Source: an uncultured Porphyromonadaceae bacterium (GTDB lineage Bacteria; Bacteroidota; Bacteroidia; Bacteroidales; Muribaculaceae). From it: a stretch of 59,017 bases of DNA. The stretch is from the NCBI GenBank assembly GCA_947177685.1, contig CAMWVE010000015.1, forward strand, positions 1 through 59,017. The letters are read 5' to 3'. The translations under genes and the position numbers were made by a program. Below the pieces are notes generated by a model. The model saw only the letters and a program-made list of their open reading frames with translations, had not been told where the DNA came from and did no database searches. Positions 16,269 through 26,439 of the stretch are shown piece after piece (within the stretch, counting starts at the first letter, position 1; every line of letters starts with the position of its first letter).

Positions 16269-18029
16269 ATGTTCAGAACCAACACCTGCGGAGAGCTCCG
16301 CCTGACTGATGCCGGCAAGAAAACCACGCTTGCCGGATGGGTGCAGCGAGTGCGCAAAATGGGTGGCATGACTTTCGTCGACCTCCGCGACCGTTACGGT
16401 ATTACCCAAGTAGTGTTTAACAATGAAATCGACGCTGACCTCTGCGAGCAGGCGAACAAGCTCGGCAGGGAATATGTCATTCAGGTGACCGGCACCGTTT
16501 CAGAACGCTCAAACAAAAACAAGAATATCCCCACCGGAGAAATTGAAATCGTAGCCGACCACCTCCGCGTGCTCAACAGCTCGGAAGTGCCACCGTTCAC
16601 CATCGAGGATGAGAGCGACGGCGGCGATGACATCCGCATGAAGTACCGCTATCTGGATCTGCGACGCACACCCGTGCGCAAGAATCTTGAACTGCGCCAC
16701 CGCATGACCATGGAGGTTCGCCGCTACCTCGACTCAAAAGGATTCCTTGAGATAGAAACCCCCATGCTCGTAGGCTCCACCCCTGAAGGCGCCCGCGACT
16801 TCGTGGTGCCCTCGCGCATGAATCCCGGTCAGTTCTATGCCCTTCCGCAGTCGCCCCAGACTCTGAAGCAGCTGCTGATGGTGTCAGGCATGGACCGCTA
16901 TTTCCAGATTGTCAAATGTTTCCGCGACGAGGACCTGCGTGCCGACCGTCAGCCGGAGTTCACCCAGATCGACTGCGAGATGAGCTTCGTGGAGCAGGAC
17001 GACATCATCAACCTGTTCGAAGGCATGGCTAAACACCTGTTCAAGACCATCCGCGGCATCGAGCTCACCGAGCCGTTCATACGCATGCCTTGGTCCGAAG
17101 CAATGAAATACTATGGCTCGGACAAACCGGACCTCCGTTTCGACATGCGCTTCGTGGAGCTGATGGATATCCTCAAAGGCTACGGCTTCTCAGTGTTTGA
17201 CAATGCGGCATACATAGGCGGTATCTGTGCCAAAGGAGCCGCTTCATACACCCGCAAGCAGATCGACCAGCTCACTGACTTCGTGAAACGTCCGCAGATC
17301 GGTGCCAAAGGATTGGTTTACGCACGCGTGGAACCTGACGGCACCGTCAAGTCGTCAGTCGACAAATTCTATTCTCAGGAAGTGCTCCAGCAGATGAAAC
17401 AGGCATTCAACGCCGAACCGGGCGACCTGATTCTGATTCTCAGCGGCGACGACGCCATGAAAACCCGCAAGCAGCTCAACGAACTGCGTCTGGAGATGGG
17501 CACACGTCTGGGTCTGCGCGACAAAAACAAATTCGCATGCCTCTGGGTGGTTGACTTCCCCATGTTCGAGTGGAGCGATGAAGAACAGCGCCTGATGGCT
17601 ATGCACCACCCGTTCACCCATCCCAAGGATGAGGATATAGCCATGCTTGACACCGACCCGGCAGCCGTTCGCGCCGATGCCTACGACATGGTCATCAACG
17701 GCGTGGAAGTGGGCGGTGGCTCAATCCGTATCCACGACAGCCAGCTGCAGGCGAAGATGTTTGAAATCCTCGGCTTCACCCCTGAAAAAGCTCAGGAGCA
17801 GTTCGGATTCCTGATGAACGCCTTCAAATTCGGCGCGCCCCCTCACGGCGGTCTTGCCTACGGTCTGGACCGATGGGTGTCGCTGTTCGCCGGTCTTGAC
17901 AGCATCCGCGACTGCATCGCATTCCCCAAAAACAATTCCGGACGCGATGTGATGCTCGACGCTCCCGCGGCACTGGATCAGAAACAGCTCGACGAGCTTC
18001 AGCTCGCACTCGACCTCAAGGATAAATGA
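16269..18029 (+). CDS. aspS: aspartyl-tRNA synthetase
   Basis: A 586-residue class II aminoacyl-tRNA synthetase. An N-terminal OB anticodon-binding domain (about 1-105, [20 protein letters not shown]) leads into the catalytic core: motif 2 [18 protein letters not shown] at about 215-232 and motif 3 [10 protein letters not shown] at about 527-536. A bacterial GAD insertion domain lies between them. It loads aspartate on tRNA-Asp in the cytoplasm. The ATG at 16269 ([12 protein letters not shown]) is chosen over a GTG 42 bases upstream because it fits the family N-terminus. Its stop overlaps the Nif3-like gene. Confidence 0.97.
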   Translation: MFRTNTCGELRLTDAGKKTTLAGWVQRVRKMGGMTFVDLRDRYGITQVVFNNEIDADLCEQANKLGREYVIQVTGTVSERSNKNKNIPTGEIEIVADHLRVLNSSEVPPFTIEDESDGGDDIRMKYRYLDLRRTPVRKNLELRHRMTMEVRRYLDSKGFLEIETPMLVGSTPEGARDFVVPSRMNPGQFYALPQSPQTLKQLLMVSGMDRYFQIVKCFRDEDLRADRQPEFTQIDCEMSFVEQDDIINLFEGMAKHLFKTIRGIELTEPFIRMPWSEAMKYYGSDKPDLRFDMRFVELMDILKGYGFSVFDNAAYIGGICAKGAASYTRKQIDQLTDFVKRPQIGAKGLVYARVEPDGTVKSSVDKFYSQEVLQQMKQAFNAEPGDLILILSGDDAMKTRKQLNELRLEMGTRLGLRDKNKFACLWVVDFPMFEWSDEEQRLMAMHHPFTHPKDEDIAMLDTDPAAVRADAYDMVINGVEVGGGSIRIHDSQLQAKMFEILGFTPEKAQEQFGFLMNAFKFGAPPHGGLAYGLDRWVSLFAGLDSIRDCIAFPKNNSGRDVMLDAPAALDQKQLDELQLALDLKDK

Positions 18030-18817
18030 TGGTTACGGAACGTGACATCATCGACGCACTGGAAGCCGTGGCTCCCCTGAATCTTCAGGAGAACTACGAC
18101 AACACAGGCATCCAGATAGCCGACTCCTCGCGACCCTGCACCGGAGTGCTGCTCTGCGTCGACCTCACGGAGGAAATACTGGAGGAGGCGCAGCAGAAAG
18201 GGTGCAACCTTGTCATAACCCACCATCCGCTGATGTTCCGCCCCGTCAAGTCGCTTCAGCAGCGCAACCGGGTGGAGCAGACTCTCGTAAGCGCCATCCG
18301 TCGCGGCATCGACATCTACAGCTGTCACACCTCCATCGACAATGCGCCAGCGGCAGGAGTCTCGCACACCATGGCACGGATGCTCGGACTGCGCGATGTC
18401 ACCACCCTTGTGCCCGTCAACGCTGACGGTGCCGGCAGCGGAGCCGTGGGCAATCTGCCTGCCACCATGACCTATGCCGAGGTGGTGCAGCTGATAAAGG
18501 ACACTTTCTGCAGCCCCGTGGCGCGTTGCGCACCAGCCCCTGACGGCAGTCCCGTCAGCCGAATGGCACTCTGCGGCGGTGCCGGTGCCGATTTCATACC
18601 TGACGCCATAGCCGCCGGCGCGCAGCTCTATCTCACCTCTGACTGCAAGCATAATCACTTTCTGGACTACACCGACAGCATTTTTCTGGTCGATATAGGG
18701 CATTTTGAAAGCGAGCAATGTACAAAACAGATTTTTTATCAGATTATTTCAGAAAAATTTCCTAACTTTGCAGTCTATAAGTCAGAAAAAGAAAAGAATC
18801 CCATAACATACTGTTAA
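18026..18817 (+). CDS. Nif3-like dinuclear metal-centre protein
   Basis: A 263-residue member of the Nif3/YbgI (DUF34) family. Metal-ligand motifs are visible: HHPLMFRP (about 71-78), CHTSIDNA (about 95) and GHFESEQ near residue 230. Members form hexameric rings; some have GTP cyclohydrolase I-like activity but a general role is not settled. It is the short form, without the roughly 100-residue insert many Bacteroidota members carry. It starts within the aspS stop, ATGA-style, so the two are co-translated. The 3' end contains a likely promoter for the next gene (TAACTTTG at 18763-18770). Confidence 0.88.
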   Translation: MMVTERDIIDALEAVAPLNLQENYDNTGIQIADSSRPCTGVLLCVDLTEEILEEAQQKGCNLVITHHPLMFRPVKSLQQRNRVEQTLVSAIRRGIDIYSCHTSIDNAPAAGVSHTMARMLGLRDVTTLVPVNADGAGSGAVGNLPATMTYAEVVQLIKDTFCSPVARCAPAPDGSPVSRMALCGGAGADFIPDAIAAGAQLYLTSDCKHNHFLDYTDSIFLVDIGHFESEQCTKQIFYQIISEKFPNFAVYKSEKEKNPITYC

Positions 18818-18820
18818 AGA

Positions 18821-19582
18821 ATGGCTAAAAACGAAACCCTCTCAGTTGAGGAACGCCTGAAAGCGCTTTATGAGCTGCAGACAATCCTCTCCGAAATTGA
18901 CCGTATAAAAATCATCCGCGGCGAGCTTCCCATTGAAGTTCAGGACCTTGAGGATGACATCGTGCGTCTGGAAACGCGTATAACCAACTTCAAGAACGAG
19001 ATTGAGGAACTCCGCAAGAAACTGGTTGCCGAAAAAGCGAAAATCGAAGAAGCACAGTCAAAGATAGCACGTTTCAAAGAACAGCTCGACAACGTGCGCA
19101 ACAACCGTGAGTTCGACCTTCTCTCAAAGGAAATCGAGTTCCAGACTCTGGAAATCGAACTCTGCGAAAAGCATATCAATGAGTTCGGCAGAGTAATCGA
19201 AACCAAAACCCGCGACATCGAAACCACCGAAGCTCAGCTTGAGGATCGCCGTCATATTCTCACCGACAAGAAAAGCGAACTTGACGAAATCGTTTCTGAG
19301 ACACGTCAGGACGAAGAACGTCTGCGTGAGGAAGCGCTTGCCATCGAGCCCCGTATCGACGAGCGTACGCTCAACGCCTTCAAGCGCATCCGCAAGAATG
19401 CCCGCAACGGACTCGGCGTGGTCTACATCCAGCGCGATGCCTGCGGCGGTTGCTTCAACCGTATTCCCCCGCAGAAGCAGCTTGAAATCAAGATGCACAA
19501 GAAAATCATCGTTTGCGAATACTGCGGTCGCATCATGATCGACCCCCAGCTCGCCGGTGTGACTGAGGAGAACACTAAGTAA
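18821..19582 (+). CDS. coiled-coil protein with C4 zinc ribbon
   Basis: A 253-residue protein: a long coiled coil over about residues 15-190 (EIEELRKKLVAEKAKIEEAQ is typical) and a C-terminal zinc ribbon with two knuckles, CGGC near 206 and CEYC near 232. This architecture is the zf-RING_7 / YbgI-linked family, which very often follows a Nif3-like gene. Roles in nucleic acid binding have been proposed for relatives in pathogens, but none is firm. It begins 3 bases after the Nif3-like stop, possibly also from its own promoter inside that gene, and is followed by a strong terminator. Confidence 0.88.
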   Translation: MAKNETLSVEERLKALYELQTILSEIDRIKIIRGELPIEVQDLEDDIVRLETRITNFKNEIEELRKKLVAEKAKIEEAQSKIARFKEQLDNVRNNREFDLLSKEIEFQTLEIELCEKHINEFGRVIETKTRDIETTEAQLEDRRHILTDKKSELDEIVSETRQDEERLREEALAIEPRIDERTLNAFKRIRKNARNGLGVVYIQRDACGGCFNRIPPQKQLEIKMHKKIIVCEYCGRIMIDPQLAGVTEENTK

Positions 19583-19606
19583 TCACGTTCACCTTCCATA
19601 ACCCAC

Positions 19607-19643
19607 AAAAAGCGGACCCACACACACGGGTCCGCTTTTTTAT
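19607..19643 (+). terminator. terminator of the aspS-nif3-zinc ribbon unit
   Basis: AAAAAGCGGACCC pairs with GGGTCCGCTTTTT around an 8-base loop, followed by more T. It is nearly symmetrical and could act on both strands. Confidence 0.9.
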
Positions 19644-19649
19644 TATGAA

Positions 19650-19671
19650 GTGGCGGCATTCCTGCCGCCAC
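19650..19671. repeat. isolated palindrome
   Basis: A 9-bp perfect stem (GTGGCGGCA/TGCCGCCAC, 4-base loop) followed by AAAAATTT. It differs from the REP families elsewhere in the window and is present once here. It may be a further REP-type sequence or a secondary terminator. Confidence 0.5.
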
Positions 19672-19746
19672 AAAAATTTAGCTACTCGGCTGCTTCTAAG
19701 GTCTAAGGACTTAAAAATCCCTAAGGTCATTAAACTCCATGGCGGA

Positions 19747-19785
19747 TGAAAAAAGGAGAGGACTCCGGGGCGGGGGCCTCTCCTT
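19747..19785 (-). terminator. terminator of the cobalamin operon
   Basis: Read on the minus strand, AAGGAGAGG and CCTCTCCTT form a 9-bp stem (19785-19777 with 19761-19753), followed directly by a run of T. It lies 42 bases after the stop of the 1098-residue gene. Confidence 0.85.
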
Positions 19786-19826
19786 AAGTAGAGTTCAATT
19801 GGAAATCTGAAATGGATTTTATGAGA

Positions 19827-22800
19827 TTATCTTACAATGATTTTACGGAAGGTGCCATCAGTCATGCGGACAATGTTGAGACCTTTGAAGGGAACGGCTG
19901 AACGGATTCCCTGGAGGTTATAATAGGCTTCGATCTCCTGACCTTCAGCAGCTGTCACGCCATCAACTGATTGTGTAGGGTCATTGTAATATTTGCCGGT
20001 CTCGGCATTGTAAAGCACTTTTTTGCCACCGAATACGGGGTATGCATCCTCGCCGATTGTCTGACCGAAAGGCTTGCCTAACTTGTAGGCTACCTCGCCG
20101 GATGCCATCTGCTCCTCGGTTACAAGGGTGTAGCCGTCAGTAAGGTCACCTGCCACGGTTGTGAAGGCGTTTTCAACCCCTGTCTTGGCACCTGATGAAC
20201 CAACGCAACCGCCGGCATATCTTGTGCAGTCGATGGCGCCGATGTTGAACACGTTCTTCACGTCAACTCCGGTGTTGGGATGAGAGCCAACTATGCCGCC
20301 ACAGTTGCTTGTGGCTTTGATGGTTCCGGTGTTATAACAGTTGGCAACCTTAGCTGTGGCATAGCCTATGAATCCCACGATACCGCCGCCGTTGGTGTTA
20401 ACGCAGGTGACATAGGCATTGTTGGCGCAGGTGTCGATGCTCACATAGTTATGGAGATAACCGGCTACACCGCCTGCATAGGCTTTGGCGCTTACTGAAC
20501 CGCTTACGGTCAGTCCGGTGATAGTGGTATACTTATCGGCTGAACTGCCTTTGGCATAGCCTACCAGTCCGGCATACTGAGCTGCGGGAGCATTGTAATA
20601 AAGACCGTCCACCTTGTGCCCGCAGCCTGTTAGGCTACCGGTGAAGGGCTTGTTTGAAGTGCCTATGGGAGTCCATGCGTAGTCGCCCAAATCAATGTCA
20701 TCACAGAGGACAGCGTGTAACTCGCCCCCCTTGGTGTTCACCTCGTTGGCAAACCATGCCAGTCCGGCACCGGTGGCAATCTGGTAAATCCCGCTTTCAG
20801 CTACAGGCTGCTCCATTGTCTTGCCGTCCCATGCCATGGGAGCATCCTCAAGGTCAACGTTGAACGTCTGTACACCCTCAGCGTCATCGCTAATCACGAA
20901 GGTGTGGCGGAAGCACCGGTAGCCGGCTTTTCCTGCGGTGATTGAATATGAGCCGTAAGTACCTGAGTAAGTGCCATCCTCGTTGGCAGCAAGAGGCTTG
21001 CCGTTGAACAGTACTTCCATTTCAGAGGGAGTGACGTTGCACTTTATGTCAATGTCAAAATATTTGATTGAGGTGAGGTCGATATGGATATCGGGGATTG
21101 CGCCGAAATATGTTTTATGTGCTATTGCGGTGAAGTTGGGTGAACGTCCGGCAACGGGGTCGATGGTGCGGTGGTTTCCTATGGGGTCACCGTAGCCGTT
21201 GACCTGAATGACACCGTCGGTCATGTCAATGGATGATTGGGAGTTCACGTCAATATCAGCGGGTATATTAATTGTCACAGCCTGTGCGGATGGGGCTGAG
21301 CCGAAGGTGTACTGACCTGAGCCGAGAATCAGAGAGCTGCCGTTAGGCGTGCCGTTATAGGTCACGTATGCTGACATGTTGTAGATACCTGCCAGTTTGT
21401 TTGCGGGGTGGAACAGTCCGGAATACTGGATTTTGACAGCATCGCCGGGCTGGAAAATGGCGCTTCCTTCGCGGGTGGCATTTATGATTTCGCGGTGACA
21501 CATCTTGGCTGTCAGCACCTGATAGGCTGACTTGCCTGCGGCATCAGTCATCTTCACAATCTGGCGACCGTGTTTCAGCAGCAGGGTGTAGGAGCCGTCG
21601 TCGTTTTTGGTCACTCCTTCGCCGGAGAATCCGTTGTAGGTTGCCATACGCTCACCGATGGTGGGATAGGCAATGGTGACTTCAGCAACCCCTTCGGGCT
21701 TGAAAGTATAAGGATGTCCCTCCTCGGTGTCAAGGTAATAGAAGATGTCATGCTCGGCATCCACATTCAATCCTGCCAGTTTGAGAGTTTCCTTGTTGTA
21801 GTTCTGGTTGATAAGCATATTGGGTTTTACGGCTGATTCCCCTTCACCCACAGTGACAACGTAGGCAGCGGTGTTCTCAGGCCAGATGGCACCCCAGAAA
21901 GCGTCCCCCATGTAAGGAGACTTGTTTTGGTTGCTGTAATAGTTGAGGTTGATGGCATCGTAAGTCACGAGTACAATGGCGGTACCGTTCCCGACGGCTT
22001 TAAGTTCAGCCCATGCCGAACCTTCTTTGCCGGTTACGGTAACAACCTTATCCGAGGGTTTGCCGTCAAGGTCCAGAACGGTGTAGTGGAAATCCGGCTC
22101 AATGAAATAGTTGTTGGTGGAGTTGTCAGTAAGCTCCCATGTGCGCATGGCATGAGCTTTGAACAGTTCCCCCTGCTTCATTTCAAGGTGACCGCGGTAG
22201 TTGATGTTGACAAAGATGTCGCCGGTTTCGTAACCTTGGTTGGCGGTTACCTCATGGTTGATCTGTGCGGGGTTGCCGTCATAGTCAGCCTCGGTGAAGT
22301 TGAGCACCGGACGTTTCTCCGGGTCAGCAGCCATGGTGAAGTAGCCTGCCTGAGTCACCTTGCCGGGAAGCGATGTGCGGTAGTTGTAAATCTGACCCTG
22401 TGCAAGGAAATAGGTCAGCTTACGGGTAGAGCCTTCAGTTTTGGTTTCGGTGGGTTCCACCGGGGTGAAATCAACGAAGTGGGAGAACTTCATCCCTAAC
22501 TGGAAGTAAGCATCAGCTGGAACGGAGATGGTGTAGTTTTCTCCTAAGGGTACGATTCCGGAAATGTTGATGTTGGCGGTTAGGGTACCGGAGCGGTAGA
22601 GCGTGGTGAAGCCCTCGTTGCGGTGGGCTTCCGAGGGGACGAAAGCCACATGGTAGCTGTTGCCGTTTAGGGCGAGCAAAGTGTTGCGTCCGGCTGTGGT
22701 GCTCTGACCCACGGTTACGGGGATAGAGACCCCTTCGCGGGTGTTTACCTTAACATCAAGGGTATAGTCGCCGTTAGCGGCACTCCAAACGGAGTTGTCG

Positions 22801-23123
22801 GCATTTTTGTTTGTGGCGTAGACGGTGCAAGTTATCACTTTGAACAGCTGGTCCGGTTCATCGGTGACGTTGAGGTCGATTGTGCCATTGATGGTTTTGC
22901 CATCAGTGGCGTAGGCTGTCAGGCGATAGGTGTCGGCAGGCAAGTCAAGGGTGTAGTCGAGGTTCGCGGGGGTTCCAACATCAACCGGTTCTCCGGTGGT
23001 AGCGGAAATCAGTGTCATTGTCTTGGAGACGTTGTTCATGGTCACCTTGACAGTGGCGGCATTCATGGAGGCATAGCAGCCTGCCATGGTCAGTAGGGTT
23101 AATAGCAGTGATTTGGTTCTCAT
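19827..23123 (-). CDS. large secreted protein of the cobalamin operon, function unknown
   Basis: A 1098-residue exported protein, third and last gene under the cobalamin riboswitch, 9 bases after the BtuG-like gene. The signal peptide is MRTKSLLLTLLTMAGCYASMNA. MAGC is a weak lipobox, so a signal peptidase I cut after MNA is equally possible. Most of the chain is predicted beta-sandwich repeats (about 25-800). At about 830-1030 there are GLUG-type repeats (YAGLVGYAKG, YAGGVAGYLH, NGGGIVGFIG, NCGGIVGSHP). The C-terminus is a YYNLQGIRS...FKGLNIV tail resembling type IX sorting ends. I do not recognise a family with known function. Operon context suggests capture of corrinoids or of their carrier; this is inference. 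Confidence 0.8.
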   Translation of the reverse strand: MRTKSLLLTLLTMAGCYASMNAATVKVTMNNVSKTMTLISATTGEPVDVGTPANLDYTLDLPADTYRLTAYATDGKTINGTIDLNVTDEPDQLFKVITCTVYATNKNADNSVWSAANGDYTLDVKVNTREGVSIPVTVGQSTTAGRNTLLALNGNSYHVAFVPSEAHRNEGFTTLYRSGTLTANINISGIVPLGENYTISVPADAYFQLGMKFSHFVDFTPVEPTETKTEGSTRKLTYFLAQGQIYNYRTSLPGKVTQAGYFTMAADPEKRPVLNFTEADYDGNPAQINHEVTANQGYETGDIFVNINYRGHLEMKQGELFKAHAMRTWELTDNSTNNYFIEPDFHYTVLDLDGKPSDKVVTVTGKEGSAWAELKAVGNGTAIVLVTYDAINLNYYSNQNKSPYMGDAFWGAIWPENTAAYVVTVGEGESAVKPNMLINQNYNKETLKLAGLNVDAEHDIFYYLDTEEGHPYTFKPEGVAEVTIAYPTIGERMATYNGFSGEGVTKNDDGSYTLLLKHGRQIVKMTDAAGKSAYQVLTAKMCHREIINATREGSAIFQPGDAVKIQYSGLFHPANKLAGIYNMSAYVTYNGTPNGSSLILGSGQYTFGSAPSAQAVTINIPADIDVNSQSSIDMTDGVIQVNGYGDPIGNHRTIDPVAGRSPNFTAIAHKTYFGAIPDIHIDLTSIKYFDIDIKCNVTPSEMEVLFNGKPLAANEDGTYSGTYGSYSITAGKAGYRCFRHTFVISDDAEGVQTFNVDLEDAPMAWDGKTMEQPVAESGIYQIATGAGLAWFANEVNTKGGELHAVLCDDIDLGDYAWTPIGTSNKPFTGSLTGCGHKVDGLYYNAPAAQYAGLVGYAKGSSADKYTTITGLTVSGSVSAKAYAGGVAGYLHNYVSIDTCANNAYVTCVNTNGGGIVGFIGYATAKVANCYNTGTIKATSNCGGIVGSHPNTGVDVKNVFNIGAIDCTRYAGGCVGSSGAKTGVENAFTTVAGDLTDGYTLVTEEQMASGEVAYKLGKPFGQTIGEDAYPVFGGKKVLYNAETGKYYNDPTQSVDGVTAAEGQEIEAYYNLQGIRSAVPFKGLNIVRMTDGTFRKIIVR

Positions 23124-23132
23124 AATTGTGAT

Positions 23133-24419
23133 TTATTGATGGTTATAGATGAATTTTTTTCCGTTGCTGATGTAAAGCTGTCCCGGCAGTGGGTGTGTCA
23201 CCCTGATTCCCTGAAGGTTGTAGATTGCAGACGGTGGACAGTGGGTGTCAGTGACCGGTTCCACGCCGTTGAATTCCATGCCGTCAGGGGGCAGGGCAAG
23301 GAAATGCGCCGGGTTGATGTAGACCTTATGCTTTCCCAGAAGTTTTCCGTCGGGAGTCCACTGATAGAGGGCACCTGCAGCCGCGAAAGAGCCTGCATCA
23401 GTGCCGTAGATATAACCTGTGTAGGGGTTGACGTATATTCCGTAAGGCATACCCATCTTTTGGATGTCGGCGATGACGCTGCCGGGGATATTGTCGCCCA
23501 CACCTTCCGCGCCGCCTGATTCCATAACCCTGCGGGGGTCGATGGAAACGTAGTTGAAGGTGTATTCGCCGGTGTAGTAGGAGTAGCGTGAGCCTATGGC
23601 ATAGAAGGAGCCGTCAGCGGCAGTGCAGCTGTAGGTGGCGGCATAGTCCAGCTTCACGAAGCAGTCGCGGTCGTTTAGTCCGGCGATGGCAGCGTCGCAG
23701 TCGAGGATGATGGTGGCAGCCGGCACATCATAATAGTCGCCGGGAGAGTTTATGCAGAGATAGCGACCTGACTGCGACAGCTTTCCGTATAGATTTATCT
23801 GCCCGGTGTCGATGGTGCGGACGGTGCGCAGGGTGGCGGCATCAAGCACCGTCACTGTGGTTTCATATTCGTGGTCCTCCTGAAAGGCGTAGCCCCCGGT
23901 GTTGGCAACGAACAGATAGCCGTTGTAATAGGCTATCCCTTCCGGTTCATAGCCCACTTCCACTGCATCTACCACCTTGAAGGTAGATATGTCGATTTTC
24001 GCCACGAACCCTTTGGTGAAATACTTAAATCCGCTGACGGTGGCGCACTCATGCCCGTAGGACGACACATAGACATGGGTGCCGTCCGTGGCGAGCTTGC
24101 GGTTGTTGGGCACATCCTCGGTCGCAGCCACCGCTCTGCCGTCAGTGTCGATGAACTGGATTATGTTCGACCAGTTCACGGAGATGGCGATGAGGTTCGG
24201 GTTGACTTGGATGATGTCATTGGGAGTATCGCCTAATTTCTGTTTGTTCACGTCGCGGAACCACTGGTTGCTGACAACGGCGTCGTTCACGAAATAAGTG
24301 ATTTTGCCGTTGTCAGCCTGCCAGTTTCCTTCGTTAAGCAGAATGATCCGCTCCTGCCCGGAGAGGGTCATCCCCGTGAAGCATAGGATACAGAAAAGAA
24401 AGAATGTTTTCAGTTTCAT
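23133..24419 (-). CDS. BtuG-like beta-propeller protein, probable cobalamin-binding surface protein
   Basis: A 428-residue secreted protein with repeated propeller blades (RKLATDGTHVYVSSYG, PEGIAYYNGYLFVANTGGYA, GKLSQSGRYLCINSPGDYYD, PYGIYVNPYTGYIYGTDAGS), the DUF5074/YncE-like layout of BtuG. In Bacteroides, BtuG is a surface propeller that binds cobalamin very tightly and hands it to BtuB. Here it is 3 bases after the btuB-like gene, under the same riboswitch. Unlike Bacteroides BtuG there is no lipobox: the signal ends TLSGQ before ERIILLNEG. The C-terminus is IYNLQGIRV...GQLYISNGKKF, resembling a sorting tail. Assignment rests on fold and context together. Confidence 0.75.
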   Translation of the reverse strand: MKLKTFFLFCILCFTGMTLSGQERIILLNEGNWQADNGKITYFVNDAVVSNQWFRDVNKQKLGDTPNDIIQVNPNLIAISVNWSNIIQFIDTDGRAVAATEDVPNNRKLATDGTHVYVSSYGHECATVSGFKYFTKGFVAKIDISTFKVVDAVEVGYEPEGIAYYNGYLFVANTGGYAFQEDHEYETTVTVLDAATLRTVRTIDTGQINLYGKLSQSGRYLCINSPGDYYDVPAATIILDCDAAIAGLNDRDCFVKLDYAATYSCTAADGSFYAIGSRYSYYTGEYTFNYVSIDPRRVMESGGAEGVGDNIPGSVIADIQKMGMPYGIYVNPYTGYIYGTDAGSFAAAGALYQWTPDGKLLGKHKVYINPAHFLALPPDGMEFNGVEPVTDTHCPPSAIYNLQGIRVTHPLPGQLYISNGKKFIYNHQ

Positions 24420-24422
24420 AGT

Positions 24423-26381
24423 TTAAAATGAGTATGTTAGGGATAATTTCACGTTTCTGCCCGGCATGGGGTAGCGGGGGATATGCTCATACTGCACATC
24501 GAACAGGTCATTGACCTCGGCGGAAAGCATCCAGTGGCGTAGCTGCCCGGTCAGTTTGATGTCCACATTATTATAAGGTGTGAGCCTGTCTTCCGGATCG
24601 GCGTATGACCACATCCGTGAGGATACATAGAGGTTTGACACCGTCAGGCTCAGGAACCGCCACTCGGCTATGGCGGTGACGCCGCATGAAAACGTAGGGG
24701 CATAGCAGATGGGCTTATTGTAAGTGTCCTCATCCTCGGGGTCGGTGCGGTTCAGGTCACGCTGCCATGTGAAGGAGGTGAGCAGCGAGAGGCGCCATCG
24801 GTTCATTGTCACAGCAGCCGAGAGTGTGGAGTTGAGTCCGCGGCAGAAGGTTTTGCCGTAGTTCATCATGGACCATGTGTAGGTGCCACGTAGCGGCAGA
24901 CACACAATGCGGTTGTCGATGTGGTTCAGATAGATGTCAGCCTGTGCCGAGAGCAGCCAGTTGGCAGGGGTGAGGTGATATTCCGCCCCTATGTTCCACT
25001 GGCGGGTGTATTCGGGCTTGAGGTTACGGTTGCCCGACTGAGTGTAGTAAAGATCGTTGAGGGTGGGAACGCGGAAAATGCACTTGTACCATGCCCGGAG
25101 CGAGAGGTCGTTCAGTGTGTAGCCCAATGTGACTGACGGGGTGGTTCGGTTCAGCGGGTCGGCAGCCCCTACATTCAGCGACGTATAGTCCCTGTAATGC
25201 TGGTAAAGCACGGAAGCGGCAACGCGGAAGCCGCTGTAGTGAAACTGCATGGCAAGGACAGCCTTTTGGTCGTGGCGGCGTATGGGGGAGAATTTTTTCA
25301 GATCCGCGTCGAGCCACGAAGCGCGGAAATCATAGCCCGCGTTCAGCCACAACCACTTGGTGGCGTTCCAGACGTAGGCTGCCGAGGCGTAAGCATCGTT
25401 CTGCCAATAGTGGTTGTCGACACGCGCGGTGTTCTGGTTCTCAGGATAGTCCGTGAAATAGCGCAGATATTCATGGGTGTATTTCAGATTGAACTTCACC
25501 TGATGGCTGGAGTTGAACCTATGGGTGTAGGAACCCTGCAGGAACATGTCGGTGTCCCATTCACGTCCTATGTTGGTGTATTTGTCAGAGAGACGGCGCA
25601 CTATGCCGCCTGGGCATCCGCGCTCCGAGCGGTAGAGATAGAAGTGTGAAGCGAAGCCGTTTTTGAACAGAGCTGCCTCGGTGCGGAAAAATTCTATGTC
25701 GGAATTGCGGCGGCGTCCCACGGTGTCCTCATATTCCGACTTGTAGCGAAACGGGTAGTCACCTTTGGAGTTGAGATATTCTGCATCGATGAAACCGCTC
25801 CATCCGCGCCGGTTGAATTCGGCAGTGGCGCGAGCGCGGTAGGTGTGAAAGGAGCCTGCGGCGGCGAGCACGGAAAGTGAATCGGTCTGCGGGCGGCGTG
25901 TCTGCAGATAAACTGTGGCTCCGGAGGCGTATTCTGTCGGGGACTGACACCGGTCGAGCTTGTTGGCGTTGTAAAGCTCCACCGATTCCAGCGTTGAAAG
26001 GGAGAATTTGCCTAAGTCTACAGTTCCGTTCTGGGCATTGGTCAGGCGGATGCCGTCGATGTAGACGCCAACATGCTGCGAGCCTAAAGAACGAACATTA
26101 ATGGTTTTCAGACCACCCAGACCGCCGTAGTCCTTGATCTGCACGCCGGCGAAATATTTCAGGGCGTCGGCGATGGTAGTGGATGACAAAGCGCGGAGAT
26201 CGGCACCTGCAAGTGTCTGCGCTGTGGCGAGCGGGCGGCGCGTGGCAGTGACATGCACCTCGGTGAGGAGCAGGGTTGAGTCGGCGGTTTCTGAGACAGA
26301 TGCAGAAACCCCTGTGCTACATGAAAGCGAAATAAGCGCTGCGGCAAATAGCCGCCAAAGCCTGATGGCAGAGCAGTTCAT
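24423..26381 (-). CDS. btuB: BtuB-like TonB-dependent cobalamin receptor
   Basis: A 652-residue outer membrane receptor. Signal peptide (about 1-28, ending GVSASVS), TonB-box-like LLLTEVHVTATRR, plug domain about 45-165 (DALKYFAGVQIKDYGGLGG, INVRSLGSQHVGVYIDG), then a barrel ending NVKLSLTYSF. Cobalamin as substrate is supported by the riboswitch directly upstream and the BtuG-like gene downstream. The start at 26381 (MNCSAIRLWRLF) is chosen because the longer frame to 26483 would be translated from riboswitch sequence. It has no N-terminal carboxypeptidase-like domain, so it is not SusC type. Confidence 0.88.
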   Translation of the reverse strand: MNCSAIRLWRLFAAALISLSCSTGVSASVSETADSTLLLTEVHVTATRRPLATAQTLAGADLRALSSTTIADALKYFAGVQIKDYGGLGGLKTINVRSLGSQHVGVYIDGIRLTNAQNGTVDLGKFSLSTLESVELYNANKLDRCQSPTEYASGATVYLQTRRPQTDSLSVLAAAGSFHTYRARATAEFNRRGWSGFIDAEYLNSKGDYPFRYKSEYEDTVGRRRNSDIEFFRTEAALFKNGFASHFYLYRSERGCPGGIVRRLSDKYTNIGREWDTDMFLQGSYTHRFNSSHQVKFNLKYTHEYLRYFTDYPENQNTARVDNHYWQNDAYASAAYVWNATKWLWLNAGYDFRASWLDADLKKFSPIRRHDQKAVLAMQFHYSGFRVAASVLYQHYRDYTSLNVGAADPLNRTTPSVTLGYTLNDLSLRAWYKCIFRVPTLNDLYYTQSGNRNLKPEYTRQWNIGAEYHLTPANWLLSAQADIYLNHIDNRIVCLPLRGTYTWSMMNYGKTFCRGLNSTLSAAVTMNRWRLSLLTSFTWQRDLNRTDPEDEDTYNKPICYAPTFSCGVTAIAEWRFLSLTVSNLYVSSRMWSYADPEDRLTPYNNVDIKLTGQLRHWMLSAEVNDLFDVQYEHIPRYPMPGRNVKLSLTYSF

Positions 26382-26439
26382 CCACAAAGTTTTTATTCGC
26401 CGCACTATTACCACGAGTGCGTTCGGCGCGAAATTATGT

